Shown here piece by piece: positions 46,301 to 56,200 of a DNA stretch of 64,000 nt. The position numbers and the translations under genes were made by a program. The notes beneath the pieces are model-generated. The model made no database searches and had not been told where the DNA came from. It saw nothing but the letters and a program-made list of their open reading frames with translations. The DNA is taken from NCBI GenBank assembly GCA_013396635.1, contig WBMW01001704.1, forward strand, positions 113,132 to 177,131. Direction: 5' to 3'. The first letter of the stretch is position 1. Each line of letters begins with the position of its first letter. The stretch is from Penelope pileata. Lineage: Eukaryota > Chordata > Aves > Galliformes > Cracidae.

Positions 46301-49300
46301 GAGTGCAGTGTCAGATTGAGGAGGAACTGGGTTCGATGGGCAGAGACTTTGTAGAAAACCTGCTGCTCTGATGGCTCGTAGGGCAAGGAGCCCAGGCTGC
46401 GCCTAGGGCGTTGCTTCAGCTGGCTCCTCATGTCAAAGGTGAGGAAGTCCCCGTTTTGGTCCACTTGGATGGGGAATGCAATTTCATAGTGATCGAGGCT
46501 GGAGAGGAACTCCTCTGGGGAGGAAAAGCAAATAGGAGAAATGACATTCTGCAAATAATCAGAGCAAAACACCCAGCAGTATCAGTGCAGAGCCACAGTC
46601 AGGGCAGGATCCCAACCCTGGCAATCCCATCACTCAGCCACTGCGCTGCCAGCAGTCCCACAGGTACCTCCACGAGCATCACACCATTCATGCTGCAAAC
46701 ACAACACAGATCAGCAGGACAACAGCTCACTGCTCAGCTCCTTGCAGCCCTCTAGGATTTGCCAGCCCCATGTGCCTTCCTTCCAGCCTGATGGACGGAC
46801 CAAGCTCACTTGTGGCTGCTTACAAGAAACACCTAAAACAAAGACAATCAGAAAGAGAAGGGACCTCTAACTGTAACACAGTGGGGATATGATACCTGGG
46901 TTCTTTTCTCTGTTCAGGCCGCAGGATCCTTGGGGATTCCCTAAGGCTTTCAGCACACAGAACATAATCTTTGTCTGCAGGTGATGGAGAGAAAGATTGC
47001 TCCAAGGGGATGTCCAGGACACCCAGTCTGGCTCTGCACCTGGACTGTCCCTCACCTCTCCATCTCCAGCGGGCAGAGGGGCTTCAGCCTGTGCAGAGCC
47101 ATGCTCTGTGGTTTTGAGAGTTATTTATGGCCTGGATCTGTTCAGTAACAAAGCTAACAGTAAGATGTCTTCAAAGCATGCCAGAATACAGAGGTGACAA
47201 TGTCTCAGGAGATGACAGTTTTGCTAAAAAAATTGTGGGGTTCTTCAGAACACCTGCAACTGCCATGTAGATCTGCTAACTTTGCTTTTTGATAACTCAC
47301 ATAATAACAGCCCTACACCAGCCTCCCTGACTGCAGCTGCATTAGTACATTAAGTATGAGACATCCTCCTAAGAGGCACCAAGACAGTGTTCTCGCAAAA
47401 AAAAGAACAAAGGGGGCACCCAGAACTCCCCAGCTGTGCTAAAAAGGCAGCAAGACCAGAAGTCAGGCATCCCGTGTCCCCAGACAGGCCCCTGCCTATT
47501 GCACCATCCTGCCTCACCAGCCTGTAGCTCTGCCATATCAGCTTGGCTTAGCACCTCCTCCTGGGGCACTTGAGCTTTTGAGGATTTCTCATAGCACTCA
47601 GGAAATGTACTCTGACAAGGTCACTGTCCAAAGCATCTGACTGCACTTGCACAGCACTTTCGGCTGTCAAAGAAATTGGCACCGTGCAACCTCTACAGAA
47701 ATCTTGTGTTCTATAAGCAAAATGTCACGGGGAATGCCAGAGTGGCTCTGAGCAGAGGTCTGGCTGTATCTGACAGCCTCAAGACTGTAAAAATTCATGC
47801 ACTGAACACGGTAGCTCCCCACTCATAGTGCTTTCTTCTCCGTCCCAAGGATTGGAGGTTTGCTCACAGAGTGGGAGAGGATCTGCCCTCTTTGTGCTGA
47901 AACAATATCAGTGTGCTTCCTGGGTACTTGTTTCCTATGCAAACAGGGAGGCCAGGCTGCTCGTGGGTGGGTGCATTTGCCTGGCTCCACAGCACCCATC
48001 TTCAAAGCCTTCCCAGCCATCATAAATTTGGACTCCAAATTACACTCCTACCGCACGGCAGCATTGGAAAGTTTCCTTTCCCTCTAGCGTGTTTTCCAGA
48101 GTGGGAGCTTGACCGAGTGGTTTCCTTGGCCACCACTAATGGGACGGTCCTTCCCACCAGCTCGGTTTAGGGGTTAGCTCCCAACCTTCCAAACCATAAG
48201 CTGTTCTGGCACCTCTCCCCTGGCTCAACAAGCCAGAAGAAACTATTTTTTTTTTTTTTTTAAAACTTCCTGTGCTCCAGCTTCCCCTGCATCACGCTGT
48301 CTCGTGTGTGATGCAGCCGGGCAAACAAGCGTGACTACTTGCATTTCAGCAATGACCTCAGGCTTGGAAAAACTTGCTATCGGAAGTGTCTTGTTTTTCT
48401 TTTTCCCTTTCTGCATTCCACGTGGGCAGCAAAAGAGTAACTTGGAAGGAGGTTTGTGCACCCAGCATCTAGATGAGGGTCTGGGACTCTGGGCTGCAGC
48501 CTCTGATCCTGATCTGCAAGGTACTTTCAGGAGGGAAGAGTGGCCAGGACCTGGGGCTCAGGCTGTGTGCCAGCCTGCTCCAGCAGTGCTGCACACCATG
48601 AATCCTCAGGGATGTCACCCTGGAAACTGAGGCACGGGAAGAAAGAACTGAGAGTAATACCCTGTATCACATGGATGCTTTTGGAACAGATGCTTTAGAG
48701 CAGGGATGCCACAAATGGAAAAAATAATGAAACTTTCAACACAAGGAAGAAGACAGTGTCTTCATCCTGCACCAGAGCTGACTCCTTCCTCTCCTCTAAA
48801 AACATAAAAGATTAGATGAAGCTCTAAGAAATTAATATCTTTTGCTCCCTAACTCTATGTACTCACTTCATGTCCATCCAACAGCATTCCAGATGTTCTT
48901 TTACTCCATCATTTACTCATCTCTGCCTTGGTCATGCTGCTCCCCCACGCTCCTGATCATACCAGGAGCTCCCATCATCACTAACAGCACTGTGTGGCTC
49001 TTCCTTCCTTCCAGGAAAGCCATCATGTTCCCTCAACCCTCAGCCACTTCATGCTGTATTAATAGATCTTGGCTTGAAATGTACAGTATTGCATCTGCTT
49101 ATCAGTCAGGTTTGCATTGGTGATAAGCAGTCTGGTGTTTTCAGAGAGCTGTCACACTGCTTCAGAAGAGATACTATAAAAAGCCTTTCTGCAGGAAAAC
49201 CTGCCTAGAGCTGGGCACCCAGGGAGGAAAGGAGAGAGCGTGGAGGCAGAGATGGGGTGAGGAGCAGCGCCTTGCTGCCTCACTCCCAATGGAAAGGGAG

Positions 49301-52300
49301 CACACATCTGCATGGAGGACAGCAGAGAAGGGAAAGGGCAGGCAGAAAGGGAAGGAGGAGCCCAGGGAAGGTAAGCTGAGCAAAAAGAAGGGAGTGAAGG
49401 TGGAAGCCAAGGAAGGAGGATTTTGTTCCCTTCTCGTATGCTCTCCTCATTGCCTCCGTCATTGCAGAGCCACTTAAAGGATGAAAAGGAAGCAGATGTT
49501 TGCTCTCATCTTGTCACCAGAGCAAAGAGGAGCCCCAGCTGCAGCCCAGACACAATCCATAAAGGACAGTTGGGGAAATCGCTATGGGACCCTGTGGCCC
49601 CAAGCTGCCCTGGCATTGTGGCAGCCTCAGCACATCCTCCCTGGGTCCATCGATGTGTGTGTGAGCCAGGAGCAGTGAGATCAGCCTCACCTAATGTTCT
49701 GTACAACGGGGAACGTATAATCTATCACTAAGATTAAACTAAGGCGCTAGAAGAAAAATTCCTTTTGATTAAAAACCATTCAGCAACGGAGGGTATGTGC
49801 CGAACCCTCGCTCAACTGCTTCAGCTGCAATTCCCTGCACTGTTAGAAACCACAGCCTGAGTTTACACGAGCTGTTGTTTACCTTCTGAATCTTGTTACA
49901 TCTCTGCTGACATGTAAAGGCCTTCAGCGTTGGGCTGCTGTTTCCCACATACATAATGACAGCTTACGACTGTAATACCTTAATCTTTTCCCTGCATGAA
50001 CTAAATACACTGATCTGGAGTCTGCGCATGGGGCATTCTGCTCCATCACTGGCTCTCTGGGCTGCCTGGGCAAGTCACTCTGGCCAAAATCAGTGGCTTG
50101 TTGAAAAGATTGCCCTTCATTCTCCATGCCTCCAGCTGCTAAGAGAAGATAGCAGTGTCTCACCCTCTTGAAAGGGTGTTGTAAGGATTATCATAGAATC
50201 ATAGAATGATAGAATGGTTCAGGTTGGAAGGGACCTTAGAGATCATCTTGTTCCAACCCCCCTGCCATGGGCAAGGACACCTCCCACCAGACCAGGTTGC
50301 CCAAAGCCCCATCCAGCCTGGTTTTGAATACTTCCAGGGAGGGAGCATCAACGACTTTTAATTGCAGAACTGACAAATCCAAGTTTTATGCTTGTGCTCA
50401 ACACTTCTTGAAATTACCTCTGAACAAGCATCCCACAGACAAGTAAGAACAAGGCACAGGACCACAGAGGCCAGCCAGATTTCTCAAACGACATAGCCCA
50501 AAGCTGACAGGTGAAGACTCGGCCTCCCAGAGGCACACCACTCTGGTTTAATTTTTCAGGACTGCTGTCAAAGTTACTGAAACTGAAAAGATTTTTCCTT
50601 CTTCCGCAAATACAAAACAAAAGTAAGATTTTTTTTTTTTGCAAAATTTGATAAAAAAATATCAGATGCTTAAGAGAAAACTCCAATTCCCCACTACCCT
50701 CCAGCCATTCTTTTAATAATAGGTACTACAGAATTGGGCATTTTTCAGTCTCCCTCAATCTTATCCTTTGTGCACCACGTCAATTCATCATACCTNTTTT
50801 TTAGTATCACTGGTCAATGATCATTCAACACGTGTCTAGTGGCAGCAGAAAAAATCCACACAATATACAGCCTCTGGGTGGGATTTAGCTCACCTAACCT
50901 TAGATATCTAAGAGTTCCATGCTGTTACCACAGTCTCTTTTTACTCAGCAGAAACACATGAGCACATTTAGTGGAGATTCACCTCATCTTAAAGCAGATC
51001 AGACTGCAGACCTTACAAAGGCTAAATGATTCTGTCGCCTTTGGTTACCTAAAGTTACATGAAATGAAGTCATTCATACATCAGGAAATGCATGTGTATA
51101 TTCTTTTAATTTGTAGTAAACTCAAAATCAAAAACCAACAAAACTAAGCATTAGGTTCTCCTGTGTCTATTTTCTTCACTAGTCACATCAGCTAGTCCAC
51201 CTCCCCCATGAGCCAGTGTGCAATAGAAGGTTAAGAACTGCTCTTCTCATATGCAACAAGCCGAGGTTTGTTAGCAACACTATCTAGAGAACTTCTGCTT
51301 ACTGCCTCAGCAGCATGAAGAGAAGTGTTGAGTGTCATTAGCTGCATGACACCAATGGTTCTGGATGCAAGGAGCCTAAGAATGCACTCTGACAGCGAGA
51401 GGGGCCCGTGGGGCAGCCTGACCCAGGGACTGGGGAGGGAACTGGCTTGACGCCCTGGCAGTGTGCTCCCAGCACCATTGGGGCTGAGCCTGGTCCATTG
51501 GCCATCCAGGGGAGCCTGGATCTCGGACAGATGTACTCTCAGTCCTCTCAGTGAGCCCAGGGGTTCAGACTGAGGTGTGTTAACAAACAGTGCAGGGACT
51601 GGTGAGCGAAGGAGGGCTGGAGCTGCTGTGAGTCAGGATGGAGGCGATCTGGCAGCAAAGCCCCCGAGCGCGGCGGTGCAGCTGGAGGGAGGTGCGAGCT
51701 GACGGACGCAGGAGGCCCAGAACAGTCGCAACAGGCACTGCCAGAGGCTTTGGCTAGAGGGACCAGAAACCGTGTTTGTTTCAGATTAAAGAAGATCTGC
51801 CTGTGTAATGGTGCACGTTGCACAGAGCCTGCACAGCACACAGCTCTGCATCTGACTGCCTCGCATTTCACCCAGCGGGAGCTGCAATGTGACGGTGCCC
51901 CGAGTTTAGCAACAAGACAGTGCTCAGACCCGGAGAGCACGTGGCTTTGGGTTCCCTTTGTGCTTCCTGCCAGTTCAGCTTCACAGGATAACCCAGAGGT
52001 ATCGTAACCAGAGCTTGAGGACACTGCCCTGTGCCACGGCCTGGGTCTATCGCTGCCGTAGCCCCGCTGCAGTTCACTTGGGCACATGGAGATTTTCAAA
52101 ATTACGGTGGGATATTAGCAGCTTGTATGGATAAAAGTCTGACTTCACAGCTTTCACCTTACCCCTAGCACCTGATGGTAGTGTTCATACTGTCTGTTAA
52201 GAAATGGTCACAAAAGCAGATTACCACTAGCAATTTAACCATGCTGTATTGGCTGTCAGGGCTCAGCACAAGGGAGCCCACCTCATTCTCCAGTCCGTTC

Positions 52301-53117
52301 GCTTCTAACCTGGAATAAAATCATGTACAAAAAAAATCAGTGGTACAAAGCTACCAATGTGCAGGAGATCCACATTCCTCTTTCCTTGCAATATTTTTTG
52401 TGTGTAGCCCTGTGTTTAAAGACAGGCTCAACAGAAACACACAGGCATCCAAGACAGGTACACGATGCCCATGTCTGAACAGATCTGAGCATTTACTAAC
52501 CAGCACTTAGAGAAACACGTGTGCACAAACTCAAAGTGCTCCTCCAGCAGCACATGCCTGTCCAGGCCCAGAGCTATGCACACTATTTGTGCCTCCAGCA
52601 GAGATCTCCATCCCCAAATGTGCAGAGCACTCAGACCTCCTACGTGCAGCAAAGCCTCTGCTCATGCAAGGATGCTCCACTGCAGCTGAGTGAAAGGGCA
52701 GCCTCCTCCACTGCTGCCATGTGCCCTTCTGCCTCCTGAGCCTGTACGTGGCTCTCACCCTACACAAGACCCAACAGCTTGGAATTCTGCAAAAAGTCAA
52801 GGAGCATCACCTCTGAGAGCAAAACACATCCTTTCCTCATAGGTCAAAGGAAAACACCTGCATGTGCAGCAGCAGGCGTCCTGCTGCAGTCCACCCAGGA
52901 GAGCAGAGGTCAGGGTGCCTCCACCTCCTCCCAGCACAACATCACCCTAATGCCTCCCCTGGGGTCACCATTAGGGCTTCTGCCAGCCCACGCAGGCAGA
53001 CCCAGCCCCCTCCCCACAACAACCCCTACCTTGTGACTGGAACGTGCAGCCGGGGAAGTTGGAGACGGTGGCGGTGAAGGTGACAGTCCACATGAGGAGC
53101 CTCCAAGCGATGGCCAT
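16074..53117 (-). CDS. ADAMTS10: ADAMTS10, secreted metalloprotease, complete 24-exon coding region
   Basis: Zinc metalloprotease of the ADAMTS family that binds fibrillin and supports microfibril assembly; human loss causes Weill-Marchesani syndrome. Coding exons (minus strand): 53030-53117, 46150-46514, 40383-40542, 39296-39513, 37994-38077, 37472-37617, 34738-34781, 33110-33215, 32797-32943, 30990-31131, 28342-28449, 26357-26502, 26071-26134, 25197-25299, 21894-22027, 21576-21699, 21143-21223, 19817-19980, 19263-19389, 18647-18776, 18298-18502, 17910-18086, 16592-16748, 16074-16183. Phases agree at every junction. The total is 3,330 nt, 1,109 residues plus TAG, close to human (about 1,103). 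Domains in order: signal, propeptide, catalytic, disintegrin-like, TSR1, Cys-rich, spacer, TSR2-5, PLAC. Of the ADAMTS members I know, ADAMTS10 fits best; ADAMTS6 is the close paralogue. Confidence 0.97.
16749..17909. other. ADAMTS10 intron 22 with intronic poly(A) signals
   Basis: A 1.16-kb intron. An AT-rich tract at about 17578-17625 reads AATAAATAAA on the gene strand (hexamers at 17585-17590 and 17589-17594). A 395-codon plus-strand open frame overlapping exon 23 and this intron is antisense noise. Confidence 0.7.
19817..26134 (-). CDS. ADAMTS10: ADAMTS10 exons 13-18: end of TSR1, Cys-rich and spacer domains
   Basis: Exons 26071-26134, 25197-25299, 21894-22027, 21576-21699, 21143-21223 and 19817-19980 encode about residues 586-808. 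They contain GGKYCLGERKRYRSCNTD, CPPGSQDFRELQCAEFD, KTYRGGGVKACSLNCLAEG, DGTPCRQDSNDICVNGEC and CRVCGGDGSSCETIEG, then the cysteine-free spacer (EEVIQIPKGSVHIDIRELN, AGTTFHYRRSPDEPES, LEALGPTNVTLFVM). Spacer and Cys-rich exosites confer substrate binding in this family. The exon 18 donor is the unusual GTTGGT. Confidence 0.94.
19981..21142. other. ADAMTS10 intron 17
   Basis: Contains a short tandem array of CACATCAAC-like units at about 20025-20110 that includes two copies of the 12-bp palindrome ATGTGGCCACAT (20070-20081 and 20086-20097). The rest is unique GC-rich intron. Confidence 0.7.
22028..25196. other. ADAMTS10 intron 14
   Basis: A 3.2-kb intron without recognisable coding or repeat content beyond short purine runs. 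Confidence 0.65.
25300..26070. other. ADAMTS10 intron 13
   Basis: A 0.77-kb intron; nothing recognisable. Confidence 0.65.
26357..31131 (-). CDS. ADAMTS10: ADAMTS10 exons 10-12: disintegrin-like region and TSR1
   Basis: Exons 30990-31131, 28342-28449 and 26357-26502 encode about residues 453-585. The disintegrin-like module holds GLCLNNAPPKQDF, DADEQCRFQYGVKSRQC and EVCSELWCLSKSNRC. TSR1 has the C-mannosylation motif WGSWSSW at about 557-563 and the O-fucosylation motif CSRTCGG. Exon 12 has no long ATG-started frame; phase (0 in, 2 out) and cysteine pattern define it. Confidence 0.95.
26503..28341. other. ADAMTS10 intron 11 with an AT-rich block
   Basis: From about 27400 to 28150 the base composition drops sharply to AT-rich inside a GC-rich gene. 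Both strands there keep open frames of about 80 codons that match nothing I recognise. The rest is unremarkable. Confidence 0.6.
28450..30989. other. ADAMTS10 intron 10
   Basis: A 2.5-kb intron; no repeat or gene is recognised. Confidence 0.6.
31132..32796. other. ADAMTS10 intron 9
   Basis: A 1.7-kb intron; nothing recognisable. Confidence 0.6.
32797..38077 (-). CDS. ADAMTS10: ADAMTS10 exons 5-9: reprolysin catalytic domain
   Basis: Exons 37994-38077, 37472-37617, 34738-34781, 33110-33215 and 32797-32943 encode about residues 278-452. The zinc site HEIGHTFGMNHD (about 399-410) is split between exons 8 and 9 after HEIGHT. All three His and the catalytic Glu are present. The Met-turn LMAAHITMKTNPFVWS follows. 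Exon 7 is only 44 nt (YDICIYKNKPCGTL). Exons 8 and 9 use TAG acceptors. The enzyme should be catalytically competent. Confidence 0.95.
33592..33900 (-). mobile_element. CR1 LINE fragment in ADAMTS10 intron 7
   Basis: Reverse-complement CR1 3' part: AGTCATAGAACGGCCTGGG, then GTTGGAAGGGA, CAGGCTGCCCAGGGCCC, CCTCCAGGGATGGAGCATCC and TTGAGTTTTAAACCATTCC. It lies in intron 7 (33216-34737) in the same orientation as the gene. Confidence 0.9.
34782..37471. other. ADAMTS10 intron 6 with CpG-dense patch
   Basis: A 2.7-kb intron. About 36200-36370 is CpG-dense (for example CCCCGGCGCGGCCGTCAGCG and TGCGTTCGCATCCCGCACGT) against a CpG-poor surround. A plus-strand open frame crosses it but is not recognisable as a protein. 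Confidence 0.6.
38078..39295. other. ADAMTS10 intron 4
   Basis: A 1.2-kb intron; nothing recognisable. Confidence 0.6.
39296..46514 (-). CDS. ADAMTS10: ADAMTS10 exons 2-4: propeptide and processing site
   Basis: Exons 46150-46514, 40383-40542 and 39296-39513 encode about residues 30-277. The propeptide starts EEFLSSLDHYEIAFP and includes VEYWKRDGVDWQHDF, YAGHLQDQ and the cysteine-switch-like DAACGVLDEKPWKG. N-glycosylation sequons are NLT, NVS and NHS. The processing motif LPLKR, then SVS, lies at about residues 236-243, lacking the Arg at P4 of an ideal furin site; the same weakness (GLKR) is known in human ADAMTS10. The mature enzyme begins SVSTERYVETLVVADKMM. Confidence 0.95.
39514..40382. 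other. ADAMTS10 intron 3
   Basis: A 0.87-kb intron; nothing recognisable. Confidence 0.6.
41771..42228 (+). mobile_element. Solo LTR of an endogenous retrovirus
   Basis: A 458-bp block with inverted termini TGTGA at the left and TCACA at the right. It has a retroviral promoter layout: CCAAT at 42070-42074, a TATA-like ATAAAA at 42097-42102 and the poly(A) hexamer AATAAA at 42163-42168. No primer-binding site, gag or pol sequence follows, so it is a solo LTR. I see no matching target-site duplication (ACAC on the left, TTCC on the right), which suggests age or recombination. Orientation is opposite to ADAMTS10. Confidence 0.72.
43339..43346. promoter_or_regulatory. Palindromic CRE TGACGTCA
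   Basis: A perfect cAMP-response element within a locally CpG-rich stretch of ADAMTS10 intron 2. Motif match only. Confidence 0.35.
43810..44090 (-). mobile_element. CR1 LINE fragment in ADAMTS10 intron 2
   Basis: Reverse-complement CR1: TCATAGAATCACTAAGGTTG, then GGAAAAGACATCTAAGATCA, GTCCCTCAATGCCACATCTC, ACACCTCCAGGGA, and a tail reading TTTTTCCTAATATCCAACCT. Confidence 0.9.
45069..45092. other. Perfect short inverted repeat (hairpin)
   Basis: Arms of 11 bp, CAGTGTGGAAG and CTTCCACACTG, separated by 2 bp. The outer words CATTC and GAATG can extend the stem after a small internal mismatch. It lies in ADAMTS10 intron 2. Confidence 0.9.
46515..53029. other. ADAMTS10 intron 1
   Basis: The 6.5-kb first coding intron. 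It contains a poly-T tract at about 48246-48261, a purine-rich stretch at about 49200-49430, a CR1 tail (50191-50358) and an unresolved base at 50797. No coding sequence is recognised. Confidence 0.7.
50191..50358 (-). mobile_element. CR1 LINE 3' end in ADAMTS10 intron 1
   Basis: Starts with three CATAGAAT-type octamers, the diagnostic CR1 3' terminus in reverse complement, then GGTTCAGGTTGGAAGGGACC, TTAGAGATCATC, and CCAGCCTGGTTTTGAATACT before breaking off. Confidence 0.93.
53030..53117 (-). CDS. ADAMTS10: ADAMTS10 coding exon 1: signal peptide
   Basis: Encodes MAIAWRLLMWTVTFTATVSN and the first residues after it, a hydrophobic secretion signal of about 25 residues. The exon ends in phase 1 at GTAGGG. 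ATG at 53115-53117 has G at -3 and G at +4. The frame stays open upstream to about 53198 but has no ATG, so this is the start. An acceptor-like CTTCCAG at about 53159 could begin the exon, implying upstream noncoding exons. Confidence 0.9.
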
Positions 53118-55539
53118 AGCTAGCGACGCTTGTCTCAGTGCAGGGAGTATTGTACCGGCTGGAAGGGCGCTGTCCCCACATGTCTCTCTCTCGGCCACCC
53201 CTTATGTAGAGACAGGAGTCCTCGGGTCCTCCACAGGCATCCTCGGCCACTCCCCAAAGCAGCGAGGCTGACAGTGGCTTTGCAGCACGCTGTGCCCAGG
53301 CCGGTGCAACGGTGCCAACATGGGCTAATTGGAATCAAAGGTTCTTGGTGGCATTGCCCCTGCGGAAGAGAGGGTGACAAATAAATGGGAGAGGGGAAAC
53401 AAAGGAAGGAGTGGAAGGATGCAAGGGATAAAACGGTGTGATGAGGAAAGCCAGGACTTGGAGAAGGGAAGAGTCAATGTAAGAGAGATGGGAAAAAAGG
53501 GGAGAAAAGGATGGGAATGCAAATGCAATTAACCGAGTCAGTTCACAGCATCAGGAAGCCACATCACCCTGCTTGCTGAGCACTCTGCTGGGGTGAACTC
53601 TGCTCACAGCCTCAGCAGCCTGGAGTGGGATTAGAGGGCTGGTGTCTGCCTCATACTGCAGGAGGAAAGCAGGCTCAGAGTAAATGGGGACCCTTTGTCC
53701 CGCTTCCAATGCCCATAAGGAAGACAAAGTGGTGACCTGATCTCAGTTACCTGATTTCATAAAAAGGAAAATTGAAAATGAAAGCATTAAGAGTGGCAGC
53801 AAGCAGTGGTCTGAAACCCCAATTTCAATTTCCTTGTCTTTAAAATACACTTTAACGATCACCACTGCACTCAGAGAGGAACACTTGCTCTCTGAGAACA
53901 TTGGCTAAACCCAAAAAAGTGATTCCAAATAAAGGACCCATTCAGTGAGCTCACCATTACCCTCAGCTCTATCCACAAATGGATCATGAGATTCCAGTTG
54001 TATTTGTTATTTAAAATGATTTGCTAATTGCTTCAGTGAAAGGTTTTTGGCTTGCAGATCATTTCCGCTCACTCTGAGGCAATTATACAAAACTCACATA
54101 GCGCTGGAGAGTTGCATAAAGCCTGTGGTTTTCGTTTCTATCCAGCGATTAGATGACATATGCAATGAATATGGCACATATCTACTGCCTGGGGAATCCC
54201 AAGCATCCGAAGAGCAGTGCTGTGCCTGGGAGAAGCCACCTACCACAACGCAGATGTTTCTGCAGAGCACTATGGAGAGGCCATGGACAAGCCCATCCAA
54301 ACTCCTGGATCCAGCCCAGTGATGTGGCTGCAACACGCAGCTCTGCAGCGGCTCTGGAGCTCAAGCACTGTGAGGAGGATGAGGAGGGGATAATCCCGAC
54401 CTTAAGGAAGATGCACTAGGGAACGTGCACAAGGTTCGGCTGGAGGATGGTTTTGCAAAGGCATCGTCTTTGTGAATGCGTGGTCTTTGTCCCAGCAAAG
54501 AAACACTTGGAATAACGTTACCAACCACTGCCTTGCTCTGCTCTGGTGTATTTTGAAAAGCAAAGCCTAACCACCAGCTGGGCTGTGGGGCAAGAGAGCC
54601 CTGGCCCTAGTCATGGACCTCCTCTCCTCCTGTCCTCGGGGGAGTCTGGAACTTACTTCTAGTTCTGCTCTCCCATCTTTGGTGGTACTCATGCCAGAAT
54701 AATGCCCATCATGGGCCAGAATGCACAGGTGTGGCACCTGTAATTAATCTAAAGGAGTTAATGGTATTTCCCTACCAGACAGAAATGTTCGGAAGATTAA
54801 CTGTGTGTCTCCAAATCATGATTCGGAGCTCCTTAGTTTAAGCATTAAGATTACTAACTGCTTATTCAGTGTTAAAAACAGCCAAAGACCACTGGGCTGG
54901 TCTCCTCCTGGTGCCTCTGGCCAGGCTGGCTTCTGCAGAGCCCTGAGCAGGAGACCCACAGGCACTGTCCCAAAGAACAAACCATCAGCAACCACACGAA
55001 CAAAGTGCTCAATCAGAGAAGAACCCCCTAAGCCCCCTCTTGAGCCACTCTCACTCAGCAGTGATGGCCCATGGAAGCAGGAGGCAAAGGCAGGAGGCCT
55101 GGCGGGGCTTTCTGCCCTCTGCCACCACGATGTGGAGATGCTGATGTGAATATTGCGGGTCCCTGAGACCGCAGCCGCTCGGTGCAGACTGTCCCCTGCA
55201 ATGTCCCCTCCCAGCTGCGGTGCAGGGAGGGCAAGGCGAGGGCAGCAGCAGCACGGGCTGGCTCGTCCCCACTCCCTGCAGGGCTGCAGGAAGCAAACAG
55301 AAAGGCAGAAGGCGAAATCGAAGCCCGGCGTGCTGCAGCGCTCTCCTAAGTCAGCATTTTTCAGAATCTATTAAAGCTTGAGATTCCAGCTCTCAAATTC
55401 TGTCAGCGCTCCAAGGTCTGCGGACAGAAAGCCGCTCAGCTGAAGTATATTTTCTCCCGGGCTTTCTACTACTAATTTTTCTTGTTTTTCAGCTGTCAAA
55501 CCAGCTTCCTCGAGGATGTCACTATTTCCTGTCCTACCT

Positions 55540-56200
55540 CCTCCCCACGACCCCGAAGGGCAGCAGTGGGCTCTCCTCCCCTCCGCCCGCCCCGCGCAGC
55601 CCCAGGAGCCCGCAGCCCCCTGACCTCGGGAAGGAGCTCCGGTCCGAGCGCCACGTGTTCGGAATTACAGCTGCAAAGTTCCCGTAAGCTGCCGGGGGGA
55701 AGGGCTCCAGCTCCAATTCCTGCACACAGCAAAGGGAACACAGCACCCGCCGACTTCTGAGGCCCCAACGAGGCCGTATCAAGCAATAGACAGACCCAAA
55801 ACATGGGAAGGAGAGGAAGCAAGCAGGAAGGATGAGTGCTCTGTGGTTTCTTCAGCATGCACATAGTTTTCCATAACCTCAGTTTTCACATTTTGCTTCC
55901 CAACGGGCAGCGATCGGCACGGACACTCAAAGACCCAACAGCCCTGCAGGATGGAGGGAGGCCCAGGGTACGGGGTGACCTCTCCCGGTCTCGTGCCTCC
56001 CTCCCTTGGGCCGGTTGCGATTTGCTCCTTCCCAAGGAATTCGTTGTCCTTGGCAGGGGCCCCGAGAGCGGCTGACGCTCCCTGCTCCCAGTGCCAAGGT
56101 GGCTTCGCTGCGTGAACCCTGGGCCGAGCTGCCGGCACGCGGAGGCTGCTGCCCGCCCCGCTGCACCGGGGACAGCGGGGACACAGAGCGGGGACTCAGA
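55540..56200. promoter_or_regulatory. CpG-rich block, candidate ADAMTS10 promoter
   Basis: CpGs are dense in two sub-blocks (55540-55720 and 55900-56190), for example CTCCGCCCGCCCCGCGCAGC and GCCGGCACGCGGAGGCTGCT, in a flank otherwise CpG-poor. Lying 2.4-3.1 kb upstream of the start codon, it suits a TATA-less promoter with a noncoding first exon. This is inferred from composition and position. Confidence 0.45.

Noticed and set aside
53115..53198. N-terminal extension of ADAMTS10
   Set aside because: The frame is open upstream but begins at GTG, not ATG. The ATG at 53115-53117 has a strong Kozak context and is followed directly by a signal peptide.
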